Shown here one piece after another: positions 31,283 through 39,899 of a DNA stretch of 64,000 nucleotides. Position 1 is the first letter of the stretch. Every line of letters begins with the position of its first letter. The translations under genes and the position numbers were made by a program. The stretch covers positions 186,001 to 250,000 of the forward strand of contig NZ_QGTQ01000003.1 in the NCBI RefSeq assembly GCF_003182255.1, written 5' to 3'. Under the pieces are notes generated by a model that was not told the origin of the DNA, ran no database searches, and saw nothing but the letters and a program-made list of their open reading frames with translations. Source of the stretch: Paenibacillus cellulosilyticus. GTDB taxonomy: Bacteria; Bacillota; Bacilli; Paenibacillales; Paenibacillaceae.

Positions 31283-32594
31283 GTCGAGCTTTAGAGAAAT
31301 GGACCTTGGAGCGATCCGTTCGGCAATAGCCCCGTTCGCATTGGGAACGGAGGTTGAGCAGCGTCTCAGCAATATGCCGGATATAAACATCGTAACGCTC
31401 GGACAGGGCGGTGGACGCAAGGGTGCGGAGCTTGCTCGTTTCGGCTGGGATATATGGATGGTCAACTCAGCAACGGTGGATATGATGGAGCATGACTGGA
31501 TCGATCGAAAGATTGTCCTAGTTGATCCCGATCGCGGCAAGATAGAGGGGACAGCCAAGAATGCAGCGGTCGGACATGCCATCGCACAAAAGAATATGAA
31601 AGAGTTCAAGAAGATTGCCATAGAGACCCAAGATGCTGATCTTGTTGTAATTCCGGTCGCACTTGGAGGAGGACAGGGAAACGGGTCCATCCCAACAGCT
31701 GCCGAGTGGATCGTGAAGGTTCGAGAGATGGCTGGTAAGTCGAGAACCGTAGTATTTATTGCATCGCTCCCGTCGCGTGACGAATCGAACCCGGACGTTT
31801 GGAAGAATGCATTATCTGGGCTGAAGTACCTGCAAGAACTCATTGCCAGGAAGCAAATCGGATCGGTAATGCTCATAGATAACGAGCTCATCCGTAATTA
31901 TTACGAAAAAGAGAATCGGCTTAAATACCATAACCGATCGTTCTCCGCACTTGATTATAGCAATATAACCGTGGCGAAGACGTTCTTTGAAATCATGACG
32001 CTGCCGCTGCTTGGCGGTCAGGTATCGCTTGACTCGGCTGAGCTAATGGAGATATGGAGCACACCAGGCTGGATCACCGTTAACGAACGGGAGTTCAGTT
32101 TTACTGACGAGATCAGCTTAGAGCACGAAATCGAATCACTATTCGGTAAGAATGAGGTACTGGCTTCCCTTAATGTCAGAAACAGTATTGCCGGAGGAAT
32201 CGCCTTAATTACAGGCAAGGGCAAGAGTGTTTCCCCAGTCATTATAGACCAGGTGAAACCATTGGCGAACAAGTTTCTCGGGAAGCCGAGCGTACTTCAC
32301 TCGGCGGTCATACAGACCAATTCGATCACGACTCATTCATACCTGATCGGGCTGTCCGTATCTCCGAAGCTGCCGGACTCGCTGCTTGAATCGCTCATGA
32401 TGAAGTATGAAGAAGAGAAGAAACGTAAGGAGGAGCGAGAAAGCAATGCTCTCCAATCTCTCTCGGCACTTGGTGGGTTCGATAGCGTGTTTGATCAGAA
32501 GATGTCAGCATCGGGGAGGAAGCAAGTCTCTCTCGATGATTTGGAGCCGATAAAGGAAACCGGAAAGAAACGGGTCACGCTCGACGAGATATAA
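31275..32594 (+). CDS. Tubulin/FtsZ-superfamily GTPase (TubZ/PhuZ-like)
   Basis: 439 residues from the ATG at 31275. The GTP-binding fold is visible: T1 loop LGQGGGRKG (42-50); tubulin signature loop ALGGGQGNGS (129-138), a variant of GGGTGSG; and T7 catalytic loop SLDSAE (251-256), where Asp253 and Glu256 correspond to the acidic residues that trigger GTP hydrolysis in a filament. The C-terminus is charged and ends in two similar motifs, RKQVSLDDL and KKRVTLDEI, probably partner-binding tails. It should form cytoplasmic filaments, either to segregate or to position phage DNA. It is clearly not host FtsZ. Confidence 0.82.
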   Translation: MIKSSFREMDLGAIRSAIAPFALGTEVEQRLSNMPDINIVTLGQGGGRKGAELARFGWDIWMVNSATVDMMEHDWIDRKIVLVDPDRGKIEGTAKNAAVGHAIAQKNMKEFKKIAIETQDADLVVIPVALGGGQGNGSIPTAAEWIVKVREMAGKSRTVVFIASLPSRDESNPDVWKNALSGLKYLQELIARKQIGSVMLIDNELIRNYYEKENRLKYHNRSFSALDYSNITVAKTFFEIMTLPLLGGQVSLDSAELMEIWSTPGWITVNEREFSFTDEISLEHEIESLFGKNEVLASLNVRNSIAGGIALITGKGKSVSPVIIDQVKPLANKFLGKPSVLHSAVIQTNSITTHSYLIGLSVSPKLPDSLLESLMMKYEEEKKRKEERESNALQSLSALGGFDSVFDQKMSASGRKQVSLDDLEPIKETGKKRVTLDEI

Positions 32595-32612
32595 CAGGTA
32601 GGAGTGTGTGTG

Positions 32613-33299
32613 ATGGTCAGAACTAATAAACGTAAGGGGACCGCTACCCCTACCGTTCCTTCTACCCGATCTGTAGCGGGTGCGATATTCAGTTTGAAAG
32701 AAACAATGAAGCGTGAACTAGGTATTGAAGCCGAAGTGTCAGTACGCATTCACGGTTGGACATTCCCTGAACGGCTAGCCAAATTAGCCTTGAAGGATAT
32801 GATATCGGAGGTTATGGAGTGGGAAATCCATTACAACCACTATGACGGTACCCAGCACCTCGAAGAGTATTCCGTTTGGTCAGCACAAAGTGGGGGTGGT
32901 CGGGGGAAAGAGCGTATTTCCATATTTACGTCCAAGAAGAAACGCGCTGCTACTCCCTTACCAAGATCCACAAAGAAATATAGCCCCATTGCATATGCTA
33001 CGCACTGGATTCGGCAGCTTGTTAGGGAACTATACGGGGTTGATGCAGATGTGCGTATATCGGTTCATGTTGATCGTTCTGATTACTGGTTCTCTACACC
33101 AAAAAATGCTCACATCAAATCGGAAGAGACAGCTATTGAGCTAATGCAAAAGATTCAGGCGGGTACCAACTGGGAGATACAAGACTTTGAAAAGTATAGT
33201 ATCTCTAAATACTCCAGAACAGCACGACTGGAGGGAAGCGGAGTCGAGTTTACTTTCTATCTACCTAAGAAGAATGAGCAGGAGATGTTAAGTGAATGA
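32613..33299 (+). CDS. Internally duplicated protein, possible partner of the tubulin-like GTPase
   Basis: 228 residues from the ATG at 32613, eight bases after AGGAG. The protein consists of two related halves. ELGIEAEVSVRIHG and YGVDADVRISVHV occupy the same place in each half, followed later by WEIHYNH and WEIQDFE and ending ISIFTSKK and FTFYLPKK. A basic Thr/Pro stretch links the halves. Unrecognised; co-transcribed right after the tubulin-like gene. Confidence 0.65.
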   Translation: MVRTNKRKGTATPTVPSTRSVAGAIFSLKETMKRELGIEAEVSVRIHGWTFPERLAKLALKDMISEVMEWEIHYNHYDGTQHLEEYSVWSAQSGGGRGKERISIFTSKKKRAATPLPRSTKKYSPIAYATHWIRQLVRELYGVDADVRISVHVDRSDYWFSTPKNAHIKSEETAIELMQKIQAGTNWEIQDFEKYSISKYSRTARLEGSGVEFTFYLPKKNEQEMLSE

Positions 33300-33315
33300 A
33301 AAGGAGGACTTATCA

Positions 33316-35082
33316 ATGAGGCAATTAATGCGAGAGATGGTCGTCGATAACTTCGCCGGCGGTGGTGGGGCTAGTACCGGCATTGAACTTGCCATCGGGC
33401 GTAGTGTGGACGTAGCAATAAATCACGATCCGGCTGCTATAGCGATGCATAAAGCAAACCATCCCGATACGGAACACTATTGCGAGTCTGTATGGGATGT
33501 TGATCCGCGTGAAGTAACGAAAGGTCAGCCGGTAGCGCTGTGTTGGCTATCTCCAGATTGCAAGCATTTCTCAAAAGCCAAAGGTGGCAAGCCACGGGAG
33601 AAAGGTATTCGTGGACTAGCTTGGGTGGCGGTTCGATGGGCGGCGACTGTGCGGCCACGAGTGATTATGTTGGAGAATGTAGAGGAATTCAAAACGTGGG
33701 GACCGCTGTTAAAGGACGGAATGCCCGATCCAGACAAGAAGGGGCGAACGTTCCAAGCGTTTATCAATGCTTTGAAACGTCAAGGGTATGATGTCGACTA
33801 TCGGGAGCTGCGTGCATGTGATTACGGAGCTCCAACGATTCGAAAGCGATTCTTCCTCATTGCTCGCTGTGATGGACGTCCGATCATTTGGCCGAAGCCA
33901 ACACATGGTGATCCGAACAGCATAGAGGTGAAACAAAAAAAGTTGAAGCCTTGGGTGCCGGCAGCTGATGTCATCGATTGGTCACTTGAGTGCATGAGCA
34001 TATTTGAACGAAGGAAGCCATTAGCTGAGAATACAATGCGCCGGATCGCACGGGGGATTCATAAATTCGTAATCAACAATTCTGACCCGTTTGTTATTAA
34101 GGTCAATCATCAGGGTGAGGCATTCCGTGGACAGCAGATTAGTGAGCCTTTACAGACAATTACAGCGAAAAACGGTTGGGGTGTTGTAACACCATACGTC
34201 GCAAGAATCGGACAAACCGGATTCGGGGGTGACCGTCTCTCATATGAGATGGATAAACCCTTAACAACGATCACCACGAAAGCAGAGCATTTGCTTGTTA
34301 CGCCTTTTCTTGCAAAAAACTACGGTGGTAATTATAACGGCCCAGGTGCAGATGTATTAGATCCACTGCCGACTGTGACTACTAAAGACCATCATTCACT
34401 TGTCGCTGCATTTCTTGCTCAATATCATAGCGAGACAGCAAGTCATGATGCTCGCGGTCAGGTATTGGATAAGCCAATTCTGACATTAGATACATCAAAT
34501 CGTTACAGCCTTGTGGCAGCTCATCTCGCTCGACACTTCGGTGAGTCTATCGGCAGTGACGTGGAGCAGCCGGTTGGGACAATAACGGCAGGCGGTGGCG
34601 GCAAGACTTCACTAGTTACAAGTCACCTAGTGAAGATGAAGGGAACGAATATTGGACAACCAGTCACCGAACCTATTCAGACAATTACAGCAGGTGGGTT
34701 ACATTTTGGTGAAGTTCGGGCTTTCCTGATGAAGTATTACGGTACTGGAGAAGGACAGGAGCTGACGGATCCGCTGCATACGATACCGACAAAGGATCGC
34801 TTCGGCCTAGTCACGATACATGGACAAGATTACGTGATAGTTGACATTGGTATGAGGATGCTGGAGCCACACGAACTCTTCGCCGCACAGGGATTCCCGA
34901 AGGAGTATATCATAGATCGCGATGCAGACGGAAAGAGCTATCCCAAATCGGCACAGGTTGCACGCTGCGGTAACTCGGTACCGCCTCCATTCGCCAAGTA
35001 TCTCGTCCAGGCGAATCTCCCCGAGTTATGCAAGGAAATTTCATATGGCAGCGAGCATCAGCTCGAGTTGCAGCTAGTCTAA
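33316..35082 (+). CDS. DNA cytosine-5 methyltransferase with tandem internal repeats
   Basis: 588 residues from the ATG eight bases after AAGGAGG. C5-methyltransferase motifs: I, DNFAGGGGAS; IV, SPDCKHFSKAKGG with the catalytic Cys (SPDC instead of PPCQ); VI, MLENVEEF; VIII, ACDYGAPTIRKRFFLIA; X near the end, ARCGNSVPPPFA. Between VIII and IX, where the target-recognition region lies, residues about 275-505 are seven repeats of 33-37 residues with the core PLxTITTKxxHxLV and FLxKY. It probably protects phage DNA from restriction. Confidence 0.9.
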   Translation: MRQLMREMVVDNFAGGGGASTGIELAIGRSVDVAINHDPAAIAMHKANHPDTEHYCESVWDVDPREVTKGQPVALCWLSPDCKHFSKAKGGKPREKGIRGLAWVAVRWAATVRPRVIMLENVEEFKTWGPLLKDGMPDPDKKGRTFQAFINALKRQGYDVDYRELRACDYGAPTIRKRFFLIARCDGRPIIWPKPTHGDPNSIEVKQKKLKPWVPAADVIDWSLECMSIFERRKPLAENTMRRIARGIHKFVINNSDPFVIKVNHQGEAFRGQQISEPLQTITAKNGWGVVTPYVARIGQTGFGGDRLSYEMDKPLTTITTKAEHLLVTPFLAKNYGGNYNGPGADVLDPLPTVTTKDHHSLVAAFLAQYHSETASHDARGQVLDKPILTLDTSNRYSLVAAHLARHFGESIGSDVEQPVGTITAGGGGKTSLVTSHLVKMKGTNIGQPVTEPIQTITAGGLHFGEVRAFLMKYYGTGEGQELTDPLHTIPTKDRFGLVTIHGQDYVIVDIGMRMLEPHELFAAQGFPKEYIIDRDADGKSYPKSAQVARCGNSVPPPFAKYLVQANLPELCKEISYGSEHQLELQLV

Positions 35083-35232
35083 TGTATGATTGCCCGTTAG
35101 CTGCTCGGAGAATGTCTGAAATGCCTTGTGGCAGTAAGTGAGTCGGCGTTTTCGATTCATTCTAATGGGATGCAAAATAAGGGTTATGTACCTGAATGAA
35201 TATCAAAAATAAAGAAATAGGAGATGTCGAAA

Positions 35233-35934
35233 ATGACAATGGACCTTAATAAATTGGTGAACAATGCATTAGCTGAATTAACGGAAACTGGTTATGTGGA
35301 AAATGTGGTTAAAAAAGCCCTTGAGAAAACAGTCAGTTCAGTTGTTGATGACCTAATTGGTGGATACCGTAGTGAATTCAAAACATCACTCGAAACTCAC
35401 GTTAAAGAAAACCTGAATGTTGATATGAACAAACTAAACCTGGCTGGCTACAATGTACTTCTTCTTAATGCAGCTCAAGAAATCCTTGATGATCAGATTC
35501 AGACAGAGGGGGTTGAACGTGTAAAAAGAGAACTAACAAAGATGTTCTCGCCTCTGGAAAAAAAGGAATGGAAGCTTTCGGAGATTATCGAAAAAATGAA
35601 AAGTGAGGAAAACGAAGATCATGAGAAGGACGGCGAATCTATTAGCTTCCATTACGATGATAGTTTCAGCCTTGGTATCCACGTTTACTTCGATCCAGAG
35701 GGAAATGAAAGTAAATACGGCTGTAAATATACATTCTATATCTCGCGTGATGAAAAGAACAAAAATGTTGGTCGTCTCAACACTTTGAATATAGGTGGTA
35801 AAGAACTTACAAATAAACAGATTCTTAATGGATTCTATGGTTTTGATAAATTCTTGTTCCAGCTCTACGCAACTGGCGCCACAATCATAGCAGATCACGA
35901 TTATGTTGATGAGGCATATGGGTATGACGATTAA
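35233..35934 (+). CDS. Hypothetical phage protein
   Basis: 233 residues from the ATG at 35233, ten bases after GGAG. The N-terminal half is helical (KLVNNALAELTETGYVENVV). The C-terminal half is beta-rich and acidic. Not recognised. The preceding 150 bases carry no gene. Confidence 0.65.
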   Translation: MTMDLNKLVNNALAELTETGYVENVVKKALEKTVSSVVDDLIGGYRSEFKTSLETHVKENLNVDMNKLNLAGYNVLLLNAAQEILDDQIQTEGVERVKRELTKMFSPLEKKEWKLSEIIEKMKSEENEDHEKDGESISFHYDDSFSLGIHVYFDPEGNESKYGCKYTFYISRDEKNKNVGRLNTLNIGGKELTNKQILNGFYGFDKFLFQLYATGATIIADHDYVDEAYGYDD

Positions 35935-35984
35935 TTCTAAGCCTATCAACTGATACAACATATTGAAAAAAAGGAGCGATTTAT

Positions 35985-36368
35985 ATGAGAATCAATGAAC
36001 TCGTTAAGGCAGCGCATGAAAATGCAGTTTCAAAAGGCTGGTGGGAAGAGGACCGTAGCTTCGGTGAAACTATCGCCCTGATCCATAGCGAAGCGTCAGA
36101 AGCACTGGAAGATCATCGGAACAAGAAAGATTTTTCGGAAGTTTGGTATGAGTACGAAACGCCTGAAGGTTTTATCGAAGAGACTACTGATCGCGAACTT
36201 GGCGACGAGCTTGGTAAACCTTGTGGCATCCCTTCCGAGTTGGCCGACATCGTTATCCGCGTGTTCGACGCATGCGGGCAGTACGGCATTGATCTTGAAA
36301 CAGCTATTACTGAGAAGATGGCTTACAATGCAACTCGACCGCAGCGGCATGGCGGGAAGAAGCTATAG
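35985..36368 (+). CDS. MazG-like nucleotide pyrophosphohydrolase
   Basis: 127 residues, ATG behind AAAAAAAGGAG. IHSEASEALED and the later ELADIVIRVFDACG supply the ExxE and ExxD acidic residues that bind magnesium in all-alpha NTP pyrophosphatases. Phages use such proteins to change (p)ppGpp or clean the dNTP pool. Confidence 0.85.
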   Translation: MRINELVKAAHENAVSKGWWEEDRSFGETIALIHSEASEALEDHRNKKDFSEVWYEYETPEGFIEETTDRELGDELGKPCGIPSELADIVIRVFDACGQYGIDLETAITEKMAYNATRPQRHGGKKL

Positions 36369-36370
36369 TA

Positions 36371-36586
36371 ATGCACATCAACATAACGGCAATGATCAAA
36401 GACGGCGGGTCCCAGATCGTCAAAGTAACTCCGCATATGCTGAGGAAGCTGGCCGTGGCGATACAGCAGAAGGGTTCGGAAATCATTCATATGCAGAGCG
36501 GTTCGGCTGAGGTGGTTGGTTTCCTGGTGCAAGGCAGTCAAGTTGGAGAGCGCGTCATCATTCTGGGGAAAGGTGATCCACAGTGA
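36371..36586 (+). CDS. Hypothetical phage protein
   Basis: 71 residues starting two bases after the MazG-like stop and overlapping the next gene. Small beta-type protein, unrecognised. Confidence 0.6.
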   Translation: MHINITAMIKDGGSQIVKVTPHMLRKLAVAIQQKGSEIIHMQSGSAEVVGFLVQGSQVGERVIILGKGDPQ

Positions 36587-37113
36587 TCAATACAAACGAC
36601 ATAAGCCCAGACTGGAAAGGTAGCACCGAAGCAGAGCGTCGGGCCCTTGATCGTCTTATGCGTTACGAGCAAACGCCACAGGCCGTAGTTGAGTTCAGTA
36701 AGCTGCAACATCAGCTCGGCGATTACTGGTATTGGTTCACCCTCAGCACACTCTGGGTCAGCTATTCGGGATTCTCGGACTTGAACCTCTGGCGCAAGTT
36801 GTTCCGAGCCAGCAGGAAGAATCGGAATACAAGCATCATGAAGCCGAGCGAGTGGGAAGCATTCAAACAGCTGTCGGCGACGATCACAGTGTACCGTGCT
36901 CACCGACCGAATGAAACGGATTGGATCAGCTACACGACAGATAGGGCGCTAGCGGAGCGATGGGCGACGCAGCGTGGTGGATACGTTCGGCAGTACAAGC
37001 TTAAGAAGGTTGATTGCCTTGCGTTGTTCCTGCGGCGCGGGGAGAACGAGATCATAATGCTTAATCTCAAAAAGGCACGTCCAGTTGTCGAGCGTAGTGA
37101 TACATCTCAATGA
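36583..37113 (+). CDS. Possible ADP-ribosyltransferase-like phage protein
   Basis: 176 residues. The C-terminal part shows, in the right order, the three elements of R-S-E type ADP-ribosyltransferases. These are R105 in VYRAHRP, SYTTD (116-120) where STS is expected, and E154-N-E156 before IIML, an ExE pair typical of arginine-specific enzymes. A helical N-terminus with aromatic DYWYWF precedes it. The fold assignment is mine and unproved; the start overlaps the previous gene. Confidence 0.55.
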   Translation: MINTNDISPDWKGSTEAERRALDRLMRYEQTPQAVVEFSKLQHQLGDYWYWFTLSTLWVSYSGFSDLNLWRKLFRASRKNRNTSIMKPSEWEAFKQLSATITVYRAHRPNETDWISYTTDRALAERWATQRGGYVRQYKLKKVDCLALFLRRGENEIIMLNLKKARPVVERSDTSQ

Positions 37114-37145
37114 ATAGCGATTGACCATGACAGGAGGGAACGGGC

Positions 37146-37688
37146 ATGGAAGTAGTGCAGCCTATCAGGAGCGTTGAGAAATTGGAGAGGATGAAGGCGG
37201 CGCTGCGGAAGCGCTCGGAGCGCGACTGGTTCCTACTGGTGATGGGCATTAACGTTGGGCTGCGGATCGGTGATCTGCTGAAGCTGCACGTCCGCGATGT
37301 TCGGAACAAATCGCATATCCGAATCATCGAAGGCAAGACGAAGAAGAAAAAGCGGTTCCCGATCAATTCGGAGCTGCGCGAAATCATTAACGCTTATACG
37401 AAGGGCATGCCGGACAGTGCACCGCTGTTCCTGAGTTATCGGACCAAGCAAAACATTGGGCGCGTCCAAGCATACCGCATTCTTAATTATGCGGCTGCAG
37501 AGGTCGGGCTGGTCGAGATTGGGACGCATACACTGCGCAAGACATTCGGCTATCATTTCTACCGGAAATACAAAGACGTGGCGCTGCTGCAGGAGATATT
37601 CAACCATTCGGCGCCGTCGATCACGATGCGGTATATCGGCATCAACCAGGACATTATTGACGAGGCTGTTGGTGGCTTCCATCTGTGA
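37146..37688 (+). CDS. Minimal tyrosine recombinase (catalytic domain only)
   Basis: 180 residues. It carries the complete catalytic set: GLRIGDLL (Arg), HTLRKTFG (HxxR), FNHS (His), and MRYIGI (nucleophile Tyr). There is almost no N-terminal core-binding domain, unlike the 391-residue phage integrase. A paralogue with the same opening (VVQPIR) lies at 43969. First gene behind a copy of the repeated leader; could resolve phage dimers or rearrange the array. Confidence 0.88.
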   Translation: MEVVQPIRSVEKLERMKAALRKRSERDWFLLVMGINVGLRIGDLLKLHVRDVRNKSHIRIIEGKTKKKKRFPINSELREIINAYTKGMPDSAPLFLSYRTKQNIGRVQAYRILNYAAAEVGLVEIGTHTLRKTFGYHFYRKYKDVALLQEIFNHSAPSITMRYIGINQDIIDEAVGGFHL

Positions 37689-37698
37689 GGTGAGCAGC

Positions 37699-38142
37699 AT
37701 GCTCGAATTACAACCAACTACGTATTCAGAAGCGTGTGAGTTTGTTACGCAATACCATCGGCACCATCCGGCGCCACAAGGGCATAAATTCAGCATTGCG
37801 GTTGCGGACGAGGAAAAGGTTGTCGGAGTGATTATGGTAGGCAGGCCAGTGGCGAGAGGCTTCGACAACGGACGGACCTTGGAAGTTATTCGCTGCTGCA
37901 CGGACGGCACAAAGAATGCGGCATCAATGTTGTATGCAGCTGCGTGGAGGGCCGCACGATCGATGGGCTACCGTCGGATCGTAACATACACACTAGCGCA
38001 GGAACCAGGTACAAGCTTGCGGGCAGCCGGTTGGCGAGAGCTTTACAAGACGAAGGGTGGAAGCTGGGACTGCCCGACACGGCCACGGATCGACAAGCAT
38101 CCGACAGGCCAGAAGACGCTTTGGGAATACCTAGCGGAATGA
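37699..38142 (+). CDS. XF1762-family (GNAT-like) protein
   Basis: 147 residues from the ATG at 37699 behind GAGGTGAG. YHRHHPAPQGHKFSIAV, VGRPVARGFD, then LEVIRCCTDGTKNAASMLY and PGTSLRAAGW are the fingerprint of the XF1762 family, widespread in phages and related to acetyltransferases. Substrate unknown. Confidence 0.85.
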   Translation: MLELQPTTYSEACEFVTQYHRHHPAPQGHKFSIAVADEEKVVGVIMVGRPVARGFDNGRTLEVIRCCTDGTKNAASMLYAAAWRAARSMGYRRIVTYTLAQEPGTSLRAAGWRELYKTKGGSWDCPTRPRIDKHPTGQKTLWEYLAE

Positions 38143-38181
38143 ACATTGCGTGAATACGGAAGGACATGAGGAGGAAATTCA

Positions 38182-38475
38182 ATGTATAACACAACCAAAG
38201 TCAAGACGTGGCAGCCAATTATTCCTGCTGGAACTGGCCCAGTTTTACTGACGGCTGATGATGCTGTAGAAGAGATTTTAAATGATTTGGGAGAACAGGC
38301 AAAGGTGAAATTTAGATTTACCGAGCTGCTGATTATGAAACGGACTGTTGTGGATGGTCTTAAGATAACTGATTGGATAGACGGCGAGTATCCTTTGTTC
38401 CCTGATTATGCGATCAAGGTGCACACCTACCAACAAGGACAACTGGATGAAATGCCAGAGTTCGGCGGCTACTGA
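38182..38475 (+). CDS. Hypothetical cassette protein
   Basis: 97 residues, ATG seven bases after the GGAGG that ends leader copy B. Not recognised; mixed alpha-beta. Confidence 0.65.
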   Translation: MYNTTKVKTWQPIIPAGTGPVLLTADDAVEEILNDLGEQAKVKFRFTELLIMKRTVVDGLKITDWIDGEYPLFPDYAIKVHTYQQGQLDEMPEFGGY

Positions 38476-38508
38476 CGGACAGGTCTGAATACGGAAGGAC
38501 ATAAAGTA

Positions 38509-38535
38509 ACCCGTGTAAGGACCAGTTACACGGGT
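38509..38535. other. Perfect hairpin after an orphan leader copy
   Basis: ACCCGTGTAA-7-TTACACGGGT directly follows leader copy C (38486), which has ATA instead of ATG and no gene behind it. No T-run. Could be the scar of a lost gene or a regulatory RNA element. Confidence 0.5.
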
Positions 38536-38620
38536 GGGGGTAGATTATCAATACCATATTATTCGGCAATAAGACCGGTTGTGTCAAAGTCTGAATATTG
38601 GATGACATGGGGGAATGCAC

Positions 38621-38962
38621 TTGAAGGCCTGGTACGTTAGCGATCCGAGTAACGAAATGGCGCAAATTGTATTTGCTGCTAAACGATCAGCTGCTATCCA
38701 ATCTAGCGAAGCAAGAAGCTGGCACGATTACATTGATATTCGTGCGACACGAATGCCGGAATACGATCAGTTTGCAACGGAAGGAACCGTGCCTAAGCAA
38801 ACATTATTGGAGGATGGTTGGTGGTTCGAATGTTGCGGTTACAAAGCCGAGCCGCGAAGAAGATGCTGTGCCGTTCAAACGGTTGAAGACAATCCGATCG
38901 TAATAGACGACGAAGTTTACTGTCAGGACTGCGCAGCACACATGCAGCTGAATACAGAATAA
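38621..38962 (+). CDS. Cysteine-rich hypothetical cassette protein
   Basis: 113 residues from the TTG at 38621, seven bases after the GGGGG of leader copy D. Two Cys clusters (CCGYK...RRCC and CQDC) suggest a zinc-binding site. Its last codons lie inside the next leader copy. Confidence 0.6.
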   Translation: MKAWYVSDPSNEMAQIVFAAKRSAAIQSSEARSWHDYIDIRATRMPEYDQFATEGTVPKQTLLEDGWWFECCGYKAEPRRRCCAVQTVEDNPIVIDDEVYCQDCAAHMQLNTE

Positions 38963-38974
38963 CATGGAGGATTT

Positions 38975-39208
38975 ATGAGCCAAGCAGCTCGCATTATGAA
39001 GCTCCAGCAAGAGCGATGGGAGTACGAGAAGGGAATGGCTGATACACTAGTTCTGTTAGCAGAAGCACACAGCGTATTGGAATGGTATGCGAACGAAATG
39101 AACTGGACTCAAGGACGATACGAGGGTGGTTTGTTCTTCACAGTAGCCGAAGATGACCAAGGCAACCGTGCCCGTAATTTGCTTGCAAAACACGACAAAC
39201 AGATGTGA
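38975..39208 (+). CDS. Hypothetical cassette protein
   Basis: 77 residues behind leader copy E. Helical N-terminus (KLQQERWEYEKGMADTLVLL). Its TGA stop is the TGA that opens leader copy F. Unrecognised. Confidence 0.65.
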   Translation: MSQAARIMKLQQERWEYEKGMADTLVLLAEAHSVLEWYANEMNWTQGRYEGGLFFTVAEDDQGNRARNLLAKHDKQM

Positions 39209-39234
39209 ATACGGATGTACATGGGAGGCTTTAC

Positions 39235-39663
39235 ATGGAAAAGAATAAGCTGTTAAGGCACCTTGAAAACGAGATTATCCTATATATGAAAATGGGTATA
39301 GATTTTTCCGAGCGCATGCACGAATTGGTCAGTCTTCGGCAGCGTGTATGGAGTGGCGAGTTCGATGACGCGACTAAAGAATTTGATCCACCGAAAGGTC
39401 AGATGCTTTGGGAACTCATGCGAGATATTGAACAGTACCCTGCAGGAACGTCATTCGTAACAAGTGTGCCAGGCTGGGGTGCTGAGATTGCGGTAGTTAA
39501 TATCAACGGACATCATATGCAAGGAAAAACTCTAAAGTATACGCAGCACACCACTAATCCAAAACTCGTCGGTAAGCCTGTTAATCTTGCAGGCAATGCC
39601 ATAAAGTGGCCGTGGTACATGAAAATCGAAGAAAATACACCGGATGAACACGGAAGAGCATAA
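39235..39663 (+). CDS. Hypothetical cassette protein
   Basis: 142 residues from the ATG at 39235 behind leader copy F. Charged helical N-terminal half, a beta-like second half with PGWGAEIAVVNINGHHMQ. Leader copy G is inside its last codons. Unrecognised. Confidence 0.65.
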   Translation: MEKNKLLRHLENEIILYMKMGIDFSERMHELVSLRQRVWSGEFDDATKEFDPPKGQMLWELMRDIEQYPAGTSFVTSVPGWGAEIAVVNINGHHMQGKTLKYTQHTTNPKLVGKPVNLAGNAIKWPWYMKIEENTPDEHGRA

Positions 39664-39672
39664 GGTAAACGG

Positions 39673-39876
39673 ATGCCAACAGTCTATATCAAGCGGACCA
39701 TCAGAAAGTTTTATGCAGATGATGACGGCGATGTAGTGTACGCAATGTATGAGGACGTTGATTCATATGTGCATTTTTATTATCTCAATCAGCCAGGTAC
39801 TAGAGACAAGATGATAGAACCGATCTTTTTCAAGGAATATAAGCAAATAGAAGAGCCAATTTCAATTGAATATTGA
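39673..39876 (+). CDS. Hypothetical cassette protein
   Basis: 67 residues behind the degenerate leader copy G. Rich in Tyr and Asp (ADDDGDVVYAMYEDVDSYVH). Ends within leader copy H. Unrecognised. Confidence 0.6.
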   Translation: MPTVYIKRTIRKFYADDDGDVVYAMYEDVDSYVHFYYLNQPGTRDKMIEPIFFKEYKQIEEPISIEY

Positions 39877-39899
39877 GGAACATGGAGAGTGAACAAGTT

